Positions 25,756 through 35,208 of a DNA stretch of 64,000 nucleotides are shown here, one piece after another (the stretch's first letter is position 1; the number at the start of each line of letters is the position of its first letter). The position numbers and the translations under genes are program-made. This DNA comes from Lachnospiraceae bacterium. GTDB lineage: Bacteria; Bacillota; Clostridia; Lachnospirales; Lachnospiraceae. The stretch is taken from assembly GCA_017472605.1 (NCBI GenBank), contig JAFUPV010000052.1, positions 60,281 to 124,280 of the forward strand. Reading direction: 5' to 3'. The notes under the pieces were generated by a model. It did not search any database. It saw only the letters and a program-made list of their open reading frames with translations, and was not told the origin of the DNA.

Positions 25756-26946
25756 ATGGAATTCATGAAAGACAAAAACAAAAAGAAACAATTTCTCCAC
25801 AGCTACGGCGTCTTTATCATCAATGGAATGCTGGCTCTCTCAATCGGCTCTCTGCTCCCATTCATCCGTGATGCAAAAGGCCTGGAATATGCATTCTGCG
25901 GAATGATCGTCAGTCTCCACTCCGTGGGAAACCTGATCTCCAGCTTTGTAGCGGGAGCGCTTCCGTCTCTGATCGGAAGAAAGAAAAGCATTCTGATTTT
26001 CAACGCCTTCATCGCCCTTTCCTATCTGATGATTCTTCTGGGCGATCACCCGTTCTTCTTTGCCGCCGCCTTCTTCATGACCGGCCTGGCAAGAGGAGCC
26101 ACCAGCAACTTCTGCAACAAATCCATCAACGAACTGGCGCCGGGAAAAGCCTCGATTCTGAACGGACTCCATGCCATGTTTGCCATTGGAGCCTTTTCCT
26201 TCCCGCTGATCCTGATTGCCCTGACTTCCGCCAATGAAGCCAACTGGATCTACGCATGCGTGTTCATGCTGATCATGGGCATCATCAGCTGGCTTCTCTA
26301 TTTTACCATCCCGCTGGAAAATGACCGCGTGGAGAAAGTGTCCAAAGATGCCGGCTCCGGATTTGCGTTCTTCAAAGAACCGCTTTTCTACATCTGCACC
26401 TTTACCATGTTTTTCTATCTGTGTGCGGAGCAGGGCGTTATCGGATGGATGATCACCTATTTCAAAGATACCGGACTTCTTCCCGCCTCCCTCTCCCAGG
26501 TGACAGCAAGCGTTCTCTGGATCATGATTCTGGCCGGCCGTCTGCTGACTGCATGGGCGTCCACCAGAATCCGGAAGGAATTTCTCCTTGTTGCCATGGG
26601 CTGCGGTCTGGTCGGATTCTTTTTCCTGCTTCTTTTCAGTACTTCTACCCCATGGATTCTTGTGGGCATCATGGGCTTCGGTTTCAGCATGGCCGGCATC
26701 TACCCGACCACGGTCTCCTTCACAGGAAATCTGATTCAGAAATACCCGCTTGCCAGGAGCTTCATCCTTACCACCGCAAGCATCGGCTCCATCCTCATGC
26801 CCTCCATCATCGGAACCATCGCAGATACCGCGGGAATTTATTACGGAATGTCTTCCATCGTTGTTGTTGTTCTCATTGATCTCCTGTTTATCCTCGGACT
26901 CGCCGTTTATGTGTCACGTCTGAGAAAGAAGAATTTACCGGTATAA
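25756..26946 (+). CDS. MFS transporter (sugar/FucP-like)
   Basis: 396 residues with about 12 membrane helices and the loop GRKKSILIFN after helix 2-3, as in major facilitator proteins. GFGFSMAGIYPTTVSFTGN in the C-terminal half is typical of the fucose/glucose permease-like branch. The start at 25756 (MEFMKDKNKK) has AAAGGGA upstream. It follows nrdG by 103 bases, but a strong terminator comes only after this gene, so read-through from the nrd operon is possible. Substrate unknown. Confidence 0.85.
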   Translation: MEFMKDKNKKKQFLHSYGVFIINGMLALSIGSLLPFIRDAKGLEYAFCGMIVSLHSVGNLISSFVAGALPSLIGRKKSILIFNAFIALSYLMILLGDHPFFFAAAFFMTGLARGATSNFCNKSINELAPGKASILNGLHAMFAIGAFSFPLILIALTSANEANWIYACVFMLIMGIISWLLYFTIPLENDRVEKVSKDAGSGFAFFKEPLFYICTFTMFFYLCAEQGVIGWMITYFKDTGLLPASLSQVTASVLWIMILAGRLLTAWASTRIRKEFLLVAMGCGLVGFFFLLLFSTSTPWILVGIMGFGFSMAGIYPTTVSFTGNLIQKYPLARSFILTTASIGSILMPSIIGTIADTAGIYYGMSSIVVVVLIDLLFILGLAVYVSRLRKKNLPV

Positions 26947-26959
26947 ACAAAGGAAACCC

Positions 26960-27012
26960 GCTGTCCGCGTAAAATCTGATCCAACGTGTCACTGGCACAT
27001 CTGCCCGAATGT
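26960..27012 (+). repeat. Intergenic composite repeat (end of family B plus family A), copy 3
   Basis: CGCTGTCCGCGTAA (end of B) is followed by GATCC-AACGTG-TCACTGG-CACATC-TGCCCGAATG (A). The same B-to-A junction occurs at about 51.93 kb. It lies just after the MFS stop, before the terminator. Confidence 0.6.
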
Positions 27013-27024
27013 ATAAACGATGCA

Positions 27025-27067
27025 GAGGCTGTAAAAATGATTTTTCATTTTTTACAGCCTCTTTTTT
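27025..27067 (+). terminator. Terminator after the MFS gene
   Basis: GAGGCTGTAAAAA pairs with TTTTTTACAGCCTC across a TGATTTTTCA loop and runs into TTTTTT. Confidence 0.9.
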
Positions 27068-27125
27068 ACATGTCTGTTTCATCAATGCACCATTGAACAT
27101 CATCATCCAATTCTTTTTTAAAAAA

Positions 27126-27168
27126 TTAGCACTCACCTCTTGACAGTGCTAACAATTCATGTTATAAC
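27126..27168 (+). promoter_or_regulatory. CIRCE operator and promoter of hsp20
   Basis: TTAGCACTC-N9-CAGTGCTAA (27126-27152) is the CIRCE inverted repeat bound by the heat-shock repressor HrcA, with a single mismatch (GAGTGCTAA expected). It overlaps a promoter with -35 TTGACA (27140-27145), spacer 17 and -10 TATAAC (27163-27168). The following leader of about 280 bases has no gene; near 27385 it contains CGATCCGACCGGA, the left flank of repeat family A. Confidence 0.9.
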
Positions 27169-27454
27169 ATAGGTGTAACAAAGAGAACAGCTATTACATG
27201 TAGTTCTTATATCACCAGCGGTCGAAGGAGACGAACCTGATTTCCCGGTCAACGGAAAGCGGATTCGTTATCGTGTACCTGCAAGTCATCCGGATACCTG
27301 CTCCACGAAGAAAGGAACTTCCGCCGGAAAACTTCATGTAATAGTTTCACATAAATCAACAATACTAACTTCAGAAGCGCACGCGATCCGACCGGATCCT
27401 GTGCCACCTGATCAAATACCGGGCCGATGCCCGTCAAATCAAGGAGGATTTCTT

Positions 27455-27886
27455 ATGTATATGCCGTCAATCTTTAACGATACGTTTTTTGATGATTTCT
27501 GGGGACTTCCAACCGAAAAGGCCCAGCCCCGCCGCCAGCAGAACGCGGTCATGAGAACCGATGTAAAGGAAACCGAGGACAGCTATCTTCTGGAAATGGA
27601 GCTTCCCGGTTTCAGCAAAGAAGAACTGAGTGTGAAACTGGAGGATGGATGCCTCACCGTCTCTGCCTCTCACGCAGTCAATTCCGACAACAGCGAGACC
27701 CAGACAAAGGATCGCTATGTTCGCAGAGAACGTTTCCTCGGCACCTATGCAAGACGCTTCTCCGTCGGAAAGTACCTGCAGCAGGAAGACATCAAAGCCA
27801 GATTCGACAACGGTGTCCTCACCCTCAGCTTTCCGAAGGAAGACACCAGAAAAATCGAAGAAGCGAAGTATATCGCAATCGAATAA
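27455..27886 (+). CDS. Hsp20/alpha-crystallin small heat-shock protein
   Basis: 143 residues. The alpha-crystallin domain runs from about 32 to 135 with MELPGFSKEELSVKLEDGCLTVSA, the RRERFLGTYARRFSV block and FDNGVLTLSFPK. It is an ATP-independent holdase in the cytoplasm. Ribosome site AAGGAGG, start MYMPSIFNDTFFDDF. It is a single gene between the CIRCE promoter and its own terminator, so HrcA control is very likely. Confidence 0.95.
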   Translation: MYMPSIFNDTFFDDFWGLPTEKAQPRRQQNAVMRTDVKETEDSYLLEMELPGFSKEELSVKLEDGCLTVSASHAVNSDNSETQTKDRYVRRERFLGTYARRFSVGKYLQQEDIKARFDNGVLTLSFPKEDTRKIEEAKYIAIE

Positions 27887-27932
27887 CTCCGCTTCTGTCT
27901 GCAAATTTTCTTCATTCCCCTCCCTCTTTTCT

Positions 27933-27963
27933 CCCGCCGTGTTAAACCCACGGCGGGATTTTT
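27933..27963 (+). terminator. Terminator after hsp20
   Basis: CCCGCCGTG (27933-27941) pairs with CACGGCGGG (27949-27957), followed by ATTTTT. Confidence 0.88.
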
Positions 27964-27973
27964 CTGCGTACAC

Positions 27974-29224
27974 TCACCTGCCTCCTGCGCAGATCGTCCA
28001 CTCCTCCTTCACTGCCTTCACCGTTTCCAAAATCTCTTCCATGGTATTTTCTTCTCCCAGCGAAAAGCGCAGTGTTCCACGGATTTCCTGCTCCGAAACA
28101 CCCATCGCAGTCAGCACATGGGACGGTTTCCTGCTTCCTGTGGAGCATGCCGAACCGCCGGATACATAAATCCGGCGCATATCCAGCCGGATCATCAGCT
28201 GCTCCGCCTCCACTCCGGGAAAGCGGATGCTGGCAATCCCCGGCAGGCGGTTTTCCGTCCCATGAATTCCTGCCGCTGGCTGACAATTCTCCACTCTTGC
28301 ATCTGTTCCTGCCAGCGACCGGCAATTCTCTCCACTGCCATTTCTCCCTGCCGCTGGCGACCAACTCTCCCCACCGTGGATCACAACGCCAGGAATCGCT
28401 TCTCTCAGTCCCAGCTCCAGCGCCTCTCTCAGCTCCCGAACTCTGCCGGCAGACGCTTCCAGTGAGCCGCATGCAGCCTCAGCCGCGGCAGCCATTCCGG
28501 CAATTGAAGCCACCGCTTCCGTCCCGCTTCGCATTCCACTCTCCTGTCCACCGCCGCAGAGCAGTTGTTCCAGTTTTATCCCCTGCCGTACATAAAGATA
28601 TCCCACACCTTTCGGACCGCCGAATTTATGACCGCTGACACTGAGCAGATCGATTCCGGCGGCTTTGGGATCAACAGGAACATGACCATAGGCCTGTACT
28701 GCATCACAGTGAAACAGAATGCCATGTTCCTGTGCGATTTTTCCGATCTCACCGACCGGCTGGAGGACTCCTGTCTCATTATTCGCGTACATCACACTGA
28801 TCAGCACCGTATCCGGACGGATTGCGCGCCGCAGACTGTCTGTGGAAACTACGCCGTTTCGATTCACATCCAGGTACGTTACCTCAAACCCGAACCGTTC
28901 CAGCTGGCGGCAGGTCTCAAGAACTGCAGGGTGCTCGATTTTCGTAGTAATGATGTGTCTGCCACGCTCCATTCTGGCCAGCGCAGCCCCCCGAATTGCC
29001 CAGTTATCCGACTCGGTCGCGCCGGAGGTGAAATAAATTTCCGTCGGGTCAGCACCAATCGTGGAAGCGATCGCACGCCGTGCCACGTTCAATGCTTTTC
29101 TGCTTCTGACGCCAAGACGGTACGCCGCAGACGCGTTTCCGAAAAAATCCGTCAAATAAGGCCTCATCGCCTCCAGCGCTTCCCTGCGCAGCGGTGTTGT
29201 CGCTGCATGATCCAGATATATCAT
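27974..29224 (-). CDS. Cysteine desulfurase (NifS/IscS-like) with a repeat insertion
   Basis: 416 residues. PLP-dependent enzyme that takes sulfur from cysteine for Fe-S clusters or thio-cofactors. Hallmarks: start MIYLDHAATTP, the PLP lysine in SGHKFGGPKG and the catalytic cysteine in SGGSACSTGSRKPSHVL. After VVIHGGES the expected loop is expanded by about 40 residues: three 13-residue units, WSPAAGRNGSGEN / CRSLAGTDARVEN / CQPAAGIHGTEN, encoded by a 39-bp tandem repeat. GGAGGA precedes the start at 29224; the open frame upstream to 29380 is not coding. No scaffold gene is adjacent. Confidence 0.92.
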   Translation of the reverse strand: MIYLDHAATTPLRREALEAMRPYLTDFFGNASAAYRLGVRSRKALNVARRAIASTIGADPTEIYFTSGATESDNWAIRGAALARMERGRHIITTKIEHPAVLETCRQLERFGFEVTYLDVNRNGVVSTDSLRRAIRPDTVLISVMYANNETGVLQPVGEIGKIAQEHGILFHCDAVQAYGHVPVDPKAAGIDLLSVSGHKFGGPKGVGYLYVRQGIKLEQLLCGGGQESGMRSGTEAVASIAGMAAAAEAACGSLEASAGRVRELREALELGLREAIPGVVIHGGESWSPAAGRNGSGENCRSLAGTDARVENCQPAAGIHGTENRLPGIASIRFPGVEAEQLMIRLDMRRIYVSGGSACSTGSRKPSHVLTAMGVSEQEIRGTLRFSLGEENTMEEILETVKAVKEEWTICAGGR

Positions 29225-29283
29225 GGTTTTCCTCCATTCCTTCCGAACTGGCAGGAAGAAACACGCCGCGCGAATTTCTCCCG

Positions 29284-29345
29284 TTATTTCGTCTCTCGCC
29301 AGGTGAGTGCGCGGGCCTCCTCGCCCGACACGCTGCCCGCGTAAA
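29284..29345 (+). repeat. Intergenic repeat family B, copy 2
   Basis: CTCGCCAGGTGAGTGCGCGG followed by CTCCTCGCCCGACACGCTGCCCGCGTAA in two parts; the second part matches CTCCCTCGCCTGACTCGCTACCCGCATAA of the 51.9-kb copy closely. Located just upstream of the desulfurase start. Confidence 0.5.
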
Positions 29346-29373
29346 AAGGCGGCCGCACCTTCGCGCGGCCGCC
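29343..29373 (-). terminator. Terminator of the GH3/sugar ABC operon
   Basis: Minus strand GGCGGCCGC-GCGAAGGT-GCGGCCGCC followed by TTTTT. Confidence 0.9.
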
Positions 29374-29428
29374 CGGACAATCCGTTTATTCACAGATCAT
29401 TCTTTTCATTGGCTTCTCACAGAATCAA

Positions 29429-31108
29429 TTATTCACCCTTTGTTCTTGCATAGATGTCATTGATCATGTCAACCATAGAAGTGCTGTTCAGACCTTCGCA
29501 GCTTGCTACATAAGCATCCCAGTCAGCCTCAACGTCCATTACACCGGTAATGAACTGAAGGGTCCATGTGTTAACGTTATCAATCAGCGGAGTCTTCCAC
29601 AGGTTCAGCTGCTCGTTCTCATCCTCGTTTGCAGTGTAAGCCGGGTTCAGAGGCTTAACATCTCTGTACTCGTTCATACGGTTTACGAAGTCCATGATCT
29701 CCGGAATGAAGTTATCGCTCATCTGAGCAACGGTTCCGCCGTAGTAGTAGTTACCACCTGCATAACCCCACTGCAGACGGATATCGATATCCTCTTCTTC
29801 ACCAGCGATTCCAAGGCCGCCGCACTTGTAGCCATCAAGCAGAGACTTGGTTCCGTCCTCATTTACCTGGTAGGTTTCACCCTCAACACCCCACTTAACA
29901 AGGTCATAAGCCTCATCGGAGTAGAACAGCCAGTCAACGAAACGAAGCATCTTAATGAACTCTTCCTCACCAAGCTCATCCAGAGCCTTCTGAGCGATCA
30001 TAACACCATTCTCAAGACGGATGTTCTCCGGCATGTAGTTGTGCTTGTCAGACTTCGGAATGACGCAAAGGTAAGTCTCATAGTTGCCCTCACCAAGCTG
30101 CTCATCCATGTTTGCAAGCCAGCTGGTGTACTGGGAACGGTTAACGCTCAGGAGAGCGGTCTCACCGCGGTAGAACTTGTTGCATGCAGTCTGGTTGTCC
30201 TGAGTGAAGGTCTCCGGATCCAGGATGCCGTCCTTAACAAGACCGGACATCAGAGTTACATATGCCTTGTAGTCCTCAGAAGTGGATGCGAAGTAGAACT
30301 GATCGGTCTCAGCATCGTACTCAACACCGTTTCCAACTGCCCAACCGGACGGTACGCCATAAGCAGCACCAACCAGCTTCAGCAGGTTTCCGCCGGAACC
30401 GTCAACTTCGCTTCCTGCCCACAGATCAGACCAGATGTAGTCTTCTTCTGTAACGATGCCCTGCTCAACCATGTAAGCCTTAACATCAGCAAGGATGTCT
30501 GCGAACTCATCCCAGGTCCAATCCTGCTCCAGAGCAGCTACATCGTAGCCAGCGCCCTCGAAGTAGTCCTTACGAAGAAGGAAGGTGTAGTCCTGAAGCG
30601 GAGCCTCAAGCATACCAGGCAGACGATAGTACTTTCCGTCAGCCTTCTCAAGAGTCTTTAACTCAGGCTGCATGGAATAGGTCTCAACGAAGTTGGTGTA
30701 GTTCGGCATGTACTGAACCCAGTCAGATACAGCTACAACTGCGCCGCCCTCTACGAATGCGGACTCATCATAGGTCTTCGGAATGATGTAGGATGCCTCA
30801 CCGGCATTGATCATCAGAGCCTTCTTGGAATCATAGTCACCACTGTCGATGGAAGTGATGTCCAGAGTAACGTTTGTCAGCTCCTGAATCTTCGCGAAGA
30901 TACCCTCAGTCTTCCATGTCTCAGTCATCGGATACCAGCTTGCATCTGAGAACATGATGGAGTAGGTTACCGGCTCCTCGGAATAGAATGTCTCGTTCAG
31001 ACCGTAGGTGTAGCCCTCTGCTTCCTCAGCCTGTACGCCGATTGCGCCAACTGCCATGCTCGCTACCATAGCAGATGCCATTGCCATACTCAGTAATCTC
31101 TTTTTCAT
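29429..31108 (-). CDS. Sugar ABC transporter extracellular solute-binding protein (LplA-like)
   Basis: 559 residues. A signal peptide (MKKRLLSMAMAS...GVQA) ends in a signal peptidase I site (VQA-EEA); there is no lipobox cysteine, which is unusual for a binding protein of a Gram-positive. The body is a large type II binding protein of the LplA/YtcQ kind with DGKYYRLPGM and FVDWLFYSDEAYDLVKWGVEGE, families that bind oligosaccharides. It is the last gene of an operon with GH3 glycosidase and two permeases; no ATPase is present, so a shared MsmK-type ATPase must serve it. Start at 31108 with AAGGAGG. Confidence 0.9.
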   Translation of the reverse strand: MKKRLLSMAMASAMVASMAVGAIGVQAEEAEGYTYGLNETFYSEEPVTYSIMFSDASWYPMTETWKTEGIFAKIQELTNVTLDITSIDSGDYDSKKALMINAGEASYIIPKTYDESAFVEGGAVVAVSDWVQYMPNYTNFVETYSMQPELKTLEKADGKYYRLPGMLEAPLQDYTFLLRKDYFEGAGYDVAALEQDWTWDEFADILADVKAYMVEQGIVTEEDYIWSDLWAGSEVDGSGGNLLKLVGAAYGVPSGWAVGNGVEYDAETDQFYFASTSEDYKAYVTLMSGLVKDGILDPETFTQDNQTACNKFYRGETALLSVNRSQYTSWLANMDEQLGEGNYETYLCVIPKSDKHNYMPENIRLENGVMIAQKALDELGEEEFIKMLRFVDWLFYSDEAYDLVKWGVEGETYQVNEDGTKSLLDGYKCGGLGIAGEEEDIDIRLQWGYAGGNYYYGGTVAQMSDNFIPEIMDFVNRMNEYRDVKPLNPAYTANEDENEQLNLWKTPLIDNVNTWTLQFITGVMDVEADWDAYVASCEGLNSTSMVDMINDIYARTKGE

Positions 31109-31174
31109 AAAATAGCCTCCTTTAAGCTTATTTTGTTTATGTTCACACCACACCGGTGCAGCCACCTTAATTTG

Positions 31175-32080
31175 TTACTCTTTTACGCCGCCCAGCATCA
31201 TACCCTGTACAAAATACTTCTGAATGAACGGGTAAATGCAGATCAGCGGTGCAGCAGTCAATACCATGCTGCAGGATTTGATGTTTGCGGAAATCTGAGC
31301 CGCGTCAGCCGTCGCGCCCGGGTCATTGCTGGTCTGTGTACCGGAAATGATCTGCTTTAAGTGATAGGCAACCGGCCATTTCTCTCTGGTATCCAGATAC
31401 AGGAAGGCGTTGAACCAGTTGTTCCAGTAGCCAACCATGTAGAACAGAGTCATGGTTGCGATGATCGCCTTGGACAGCGGAAGAACAATCCGGAAGAACA
31501 CGCCGATCTGGGTCAGTCCGTCAATCTGTCCTGCCTCCTCCAGTTCTCTCGGGATACTCTGGAAGAAGGACTTCATCAGAATGACATAGTAGGTTCCGAT
31601 CAGTCCGGGAAGGATGAAGGACGCAACCGTGTCACGCAGACCAAGCTTTGTCATCAGCACGAAGTTGGGGATCATGCCGCCGCCAAAATACATGGTGAAG
31701 ATAACAAACGGACCAATGAACTTATTCAGTCTCAGTTCCTTCTTGGAAAGCGGATAAGCCAGCATGGAAGACATCAGCAGGGACAGGAACGTTCCGACAA
31801 CGGAATAGATGATCGTGTTTCCATAGAAGTGAAAGAACTCTCCCTTTTTGAAAATGCTGACATAAGTTGTCACGTTGAAATCAACGGGAATGATGCCGAC
31901 CTCACCGGCAACGATTGCACGCTCCGAGGAAAAGGACTGAGCAACCAGATACAGGAACGGATACAGCGTCACAGCGGAGATCACAATCATCAGGATTGTG
32001 TTGAAAACGGTAAATGTACGGTAAGCAGCCGATACATGAATCCGTCTCGGGATATACATATCTTCTTTTTTCTTTGCCAT
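31175..32080 (-). CDS. Sugar ABC transporter permease (LplC/YtcP-like)
   Basis: 301 residues with six membrane helices and the cytoplasmic EAA loop ELEEAGQIDGLTQIGVFFRIVLPLSK. The motif MYFGGGMIPNFVLMTKLGL is typical of the LplC subgroup. The start MAKKKEDMY at 32080 is 9 bases from GGAGG; the ATG two codons earlier is too close. It works with the neighbouring LplB-like permease. Confidence 0.92.
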   Translation of the reverse strand: MAKKKEDMYIPRRIHVSAAYRTFTVFNTILMIVISAVTLYPFLYLVAQSFSSERAIVAGEVGIIPVDFNVTTYVSIFKKGEFFHFYGNTIIYSVVGTFLSLLMSSMLAYPLSKKELRLNKFIGPFVIFTMYFGGGMIPNFVLMTKLGLRDTVASFILPGLIGTYYVILMKSFFQSIPRELEEAGQIDGLTQIGVFFRIVLPLSKAIIATMTLFYMVGYWNNWFNAFLYLDTREKWPVAYHLKQIISGTQTSNDPGATADAAQISANIKSCSMVLTAAPLICIYPFIQKYFVQGMMLGGVKE

Positions 32081-32094
32081 AGTCATTTACCTCC

Positions 32095-33036
32095 TTAAAA
32101 GATTCCGCTGTTGGTTACTTTCTTGGAAACGATGTTCGCGATCGTCAGAAGAACCAGATTGATAATTCCCTCAAACAGACCTACGGCGGTTGCGTAGCTG
32201 TAGTTACCGGAACCGATACCCATTCGATAAACGTATGTAGAAACAACGTCGGACGTTTCATAGGTCAGCGGGCTGTAGAGCAGGAATACCTTCTCGAAGG
32301 AGCCGCCGGAGCCTACCAGACCGCCGATGTCCAGAATCAGGACGGTGGTAATGGTCGGAAGAATGCTGGGGATCGTGATGTGCCATACGCGCTGGAAGTG
32401 GTTGGCACCGTCAATCTCAGCCGCCTCATAGAGATCCGGGCTGATACCGGCAATTGCTGCCAGATAGAGGATGGTTCCCCATCCAAGTCCCTGCCAGAGA
32501 CCGGAGCCCACGAAAATGGTCGGGAACCAGTCCGGCTTCGCGATGAACTGAATCGGCTCACCGCCCATGGAAACGATCAGGCTGTTGATCGGACCGGTAG
32601 TGGAGAGAAGCTCACGCACCATACCGGCGATAATAACCATGGAGATGAAATGAGGCAGATAGGAAACAGTCTGCACAAATTTCTTCCAGTGGACGTTCTT
32701 GATTTCATTCAGCAGCAGCGCGAAGATCAGTGTTGCCGGGAAACGGAACGCCAGATAGGTGATGTTCAGCGACAGCGTATTGCGGAACGCGCGCCAGAAG
32801 CTCTGGTCGCGGATGAACTGCTTAAAGTATTTGAATCCGCTCCATTCCACACCGAAGAGCGGACCGCCCGCACGGTATTTCCGGAACGCGATGACGTTTC
32901 CTGCCATCGGCAGATAACGGAAAACAACATAGTAAATAATCGGAATCAGAGCAAACAGATACAGTCGCCAGTTTTTTCTGATATGGCGGGCCAGTGATTC
33001 CTTTTTCGGCTTATACTGTTTTAATGAGTCAGCCAT
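32095..33036 (-). CDS. Sugar ABC transporter permease (LplB-like)
   Basis: 313 residues, six membrane helices, EAA loop LYEAAEIDGANHFQRVWHITIPSI, and FRYLPMAGNVIAFRKY as in LplB-type permeases. AAGGAGGAGG precedes the start. It is 12 bases after the GH3 gene, in the same operon. Confidence 0.92.
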   Translation of the reverse strand: MADSLKQYKPKKESLARHIRKNWRLYLFALIPIIYYVVFRYLPMAGNVIAFRKYRAGGPLFGVEWSGFKYFKQFIRDQSFWRAFRNTLSLNITYLAFRFPATLIFALLLNEIKNVHWKKFVQTVSYLPHFISMVIIAGMVRELLSTTGPINSLIVSMGGEPIQFIAKPDWFPTIFVGSGLWQGLGWGTILYLAAIAGISPDLYEAAEIDGANHFQRVWHITIPSILPTITTVLILDIGGLVGSGGSFEKVFLLYSPLTYETSDVVSTYVYRMGIGSGNYSYATAVGLFEGIINLVLLTIANIVSKKVTNSGIF

Positions 33037-33048
33037 GGTTCCTCCTCC

Positions 33049-35208
33049 TTAGGCAAGATATTCCGTACGGGACACACGAACGCAGATCGGCTCTGCCTTC
33101 GTTCCCGTCAGGGTACAGCTTCTTGAATCCGGTTGTGCGCATCCCACATAGAGCAGGCACTCACCTTCACTCAGCTTTTTCTTACAGGTATCGTCATAAA
33201 GTCCGAACGCCTCTGCCGGAAGATGAAGCTTCACACGCTTCTCTTCTCCTGCCTTCAGTCTTACCTTTTTGAATGCCTTCAGCTGGGCATTGGGCGTATC
33301 CGGTTTGTCAACCTTTATGTATACCTGAACAACCTCGGCTCCGTCGAGCGCTCCTCTATTGCAGATGGTCGTCTCCACATCAACGCCTTCCGCTGTCACT
33401 TCCTTTGCGGACACCGTTGTATCCTTCAGCTGGAAGTCCGTGTAGGAAAGACCGAAACCGAACGGATAGAGCGCTTCCTGCTTCATGTAGCGGTACGTGC
33501 GTCCCTTCATGGAGTAGTCCGTAAATTCGGGCAGCTCCTCTGTGGTGCGGTAGAAGGTAATCGGAAGCTTTCCTTCCGGGTTCACTTCACCAAACAGCGC
33601 TCTCGCAATGGCTTTTCCGCCCTGAGCGCCCGGATATCCGCCGTAGAGAATCGCCTTTGCATTCTCCTCGGCATCGTTGATTGCCAGCGCACTTCCGGAA
33701 AGAAGAACCACAACAACCGGTTTTCCGCTTTCCAAAACGGTCTGGAGCAGTTCGCTCTGAATGCCCGGCAGATTCAGACCTGGCTTGTCACCGCTGGCAT
33801 ACTGGTTGCCCATGTCGCCCTCTTCGCCTTCCAGACCCGCATCCAGACCGATGCAGCAGATTACCACATCGCTGAGCTCGCAGATTCCTTTCACCTCGGA
33901 GATCCGGTCATTGACAACGCCAAGGTTTTCCACCTTTTCTTTATAGAGATGGCAGCCCTCGGAATAGAGGACTCTCACATCATCACCAACATAATCCTGA
34001 ATTCCTTCCAGAATCGTTACATATCTGGAAGAAGTTCCCTCGTAGTTTCCAATCAGCGCCTTCCGGTTGTTCGCGTTTGGTCCGACCACTCCGATTGTCT
34101 TCAGCTGGTCTTTCTTTAACGGAAGCGTCTGATCTGCATTCTTCAGCAGGACAAGGCTCTGTTCTGCCACAGTCCGGTTGAACTCTCTCATCGCCGGGGA
34201 GTCTGCTTCCTCAAAGCCGATGGCGTCAAACGGATTGTCATTGACTCCGCCCAGAATTCCCAGCTTCATGCGGCTGGTAAAGAGGTTGACCAGCGCTTCA
34301 TCCAGGCGTTCCTCCGGAACAAGACCTTCCTGCACCGCCTCTTCCAGATACGCGAAGAGATTGCCGCAGTTTAAGTCACATCCGTTGTTCATTGCCATGG
34401 AAACCGATTCCAGCGGTCCGTCCGTCACCTTATGGCCCTCATGGAAATCCTTGATTGCCCAGCAGTCCGAAACAACATGTCCCTGGAAGCCCCATTCCTC
34501 TCTCAGAATGTCCTTCAGGAGCCGTCTGTTTCCGCAGCAGGGATCACCGTTTGTCCGGTTGTAGGCTCCCATGACTGCCTCCACCTTGCCTTCCTGAACA
34601 CAGGCCTTGAACGCGGGCAGGTAGGTCTCATAGAGATCCGTGTTGGAAACCTCCGCATTGAAGGAGTGGCGGATATCTTCCGGTCCGCTGTGTACCGCAA
34701 AATGTTTGGCACAGGCAGCAGCCTTCATGTAATTCTCGTCATGGCCCTGAATTCCTTCGACAAAACGAACACCAAGGCGGGATGTCAGATAGGGATCCTC
34801 ACCAAAGGTCTCATGACCTCTTCCCCAGCGGGGATCGCGGAAGATGTTCACATTGGGCGACCAGAAGGTCAGTCCCTTGTAGATATCCGTATCATTGAAT
34901 TTCTGCTGATTGTTGTACTTGGCACGGCCTTCTGTTGAGATTGCATCCGCAACCTTTTCAATCAGGTCTTCGTCAAAACAGCCGGCCATGGTAATTGCCT
35001 GCGGAAATACCGTTGCCACACCGGCACGGGCTACGCCGTGGAGGCCCTCATTCCACCAGTTGTACGCTTTAATATTCAGTTCTTCAATCGCCGGTGCCCA
35101 GTTCAGTGTCTGACGGCACTTCTGGGATAAAGTCATCTGAGCAACAAGACGCCTGGCTTCTTCGCGAAATTCTTTGATTTTCTCCTCATTTCTGGTCAAA
35201 TCTGCCAT
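33049..35208 (-). CDS. Glycoside hydrolase family 3 (beta-xylosidase/beta-glucosidase type)
   Basis: 719 residues, no signal peptide, so it acts in the cytoplasm on imported oligosaccharides. It has a GH3 N-terminal barrel with the nucleophile aspartate in GHVVSDCWAI, KHFAVHSGPE, a C-terminal sandwich (VVVLLSGSALAIN) and a fibronectin-III-like end (YPFGFGLSYTDF...). The N-terminal YNWWNEGLHGVARAG resembles the WWNEALHGV motif of GH3 beta-xylosidases, so a xylo- or gluco-oligosaccharide is the likely substrate. Start at 35208 with GGAGG 8 bases upstream. First gene of the operon, divergent from the AraC regulator. Confidence 0.92.
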   Translation of the reverse strand: MADLTRNEEKIKEFREEARRLVAQMTLSQKCRQTLNWAPAIEELNIKAYNWWNEGLHGVARAGVATVFPQAITMAGCFDEDLIEKVADAISTEGRAKYNNQQKFNDTDIYKGLTFWSPNVNIFRDPRWGRGHETFGEDPYLTSRLGVRFVEGIQGHDENYMKAAACAKHFAVHSGPEDIRHSFNAEVSNTDLYETYLPAFKACVQEGKVEAVMGAYNRTNGDPCCGNRRLLKDILREEWGFQGHVVSDCWAIKDFHEGHKVTDGPLESVSMAMNNGCDLNCGNLFAYLEEAVQEGLVPEERLDEALVNLFTSRMKLGILGGVNDNPFDAIGFEEADSPAMREFNRTVAEQSLVLLKNADQTLPLKKDQLKTIGVVGPNANNRKALIGNYEGTSSRYVTILEGIQDYVGDDVRVLYSEGCHLYKEKVENLGVVNDRISEVKGICELSDVVICCIGLDAGLEGEEGDMGNQYASGDKPGLNLPGIQSELLQTVLESGKPVVVVLLSGSALAINDAEENAKAILYGGYPGAQGGKAIARALFGEVNPEGKLPITFYRTTEELPEFTDYSMKGRTYRYMKQEALYPFGFGLSYTDFQLKDTTVSAKEVTAEGVDVETTICNRGALDGAEVVQVYIKVDKPDTPNAQLKAFKKVRLKAGEEKRVKLHLPAEAFGLYDDTCKKKLSEGECLLYVGCAQPDSRSCTLTGTKAEPICVRVSRTEYLA

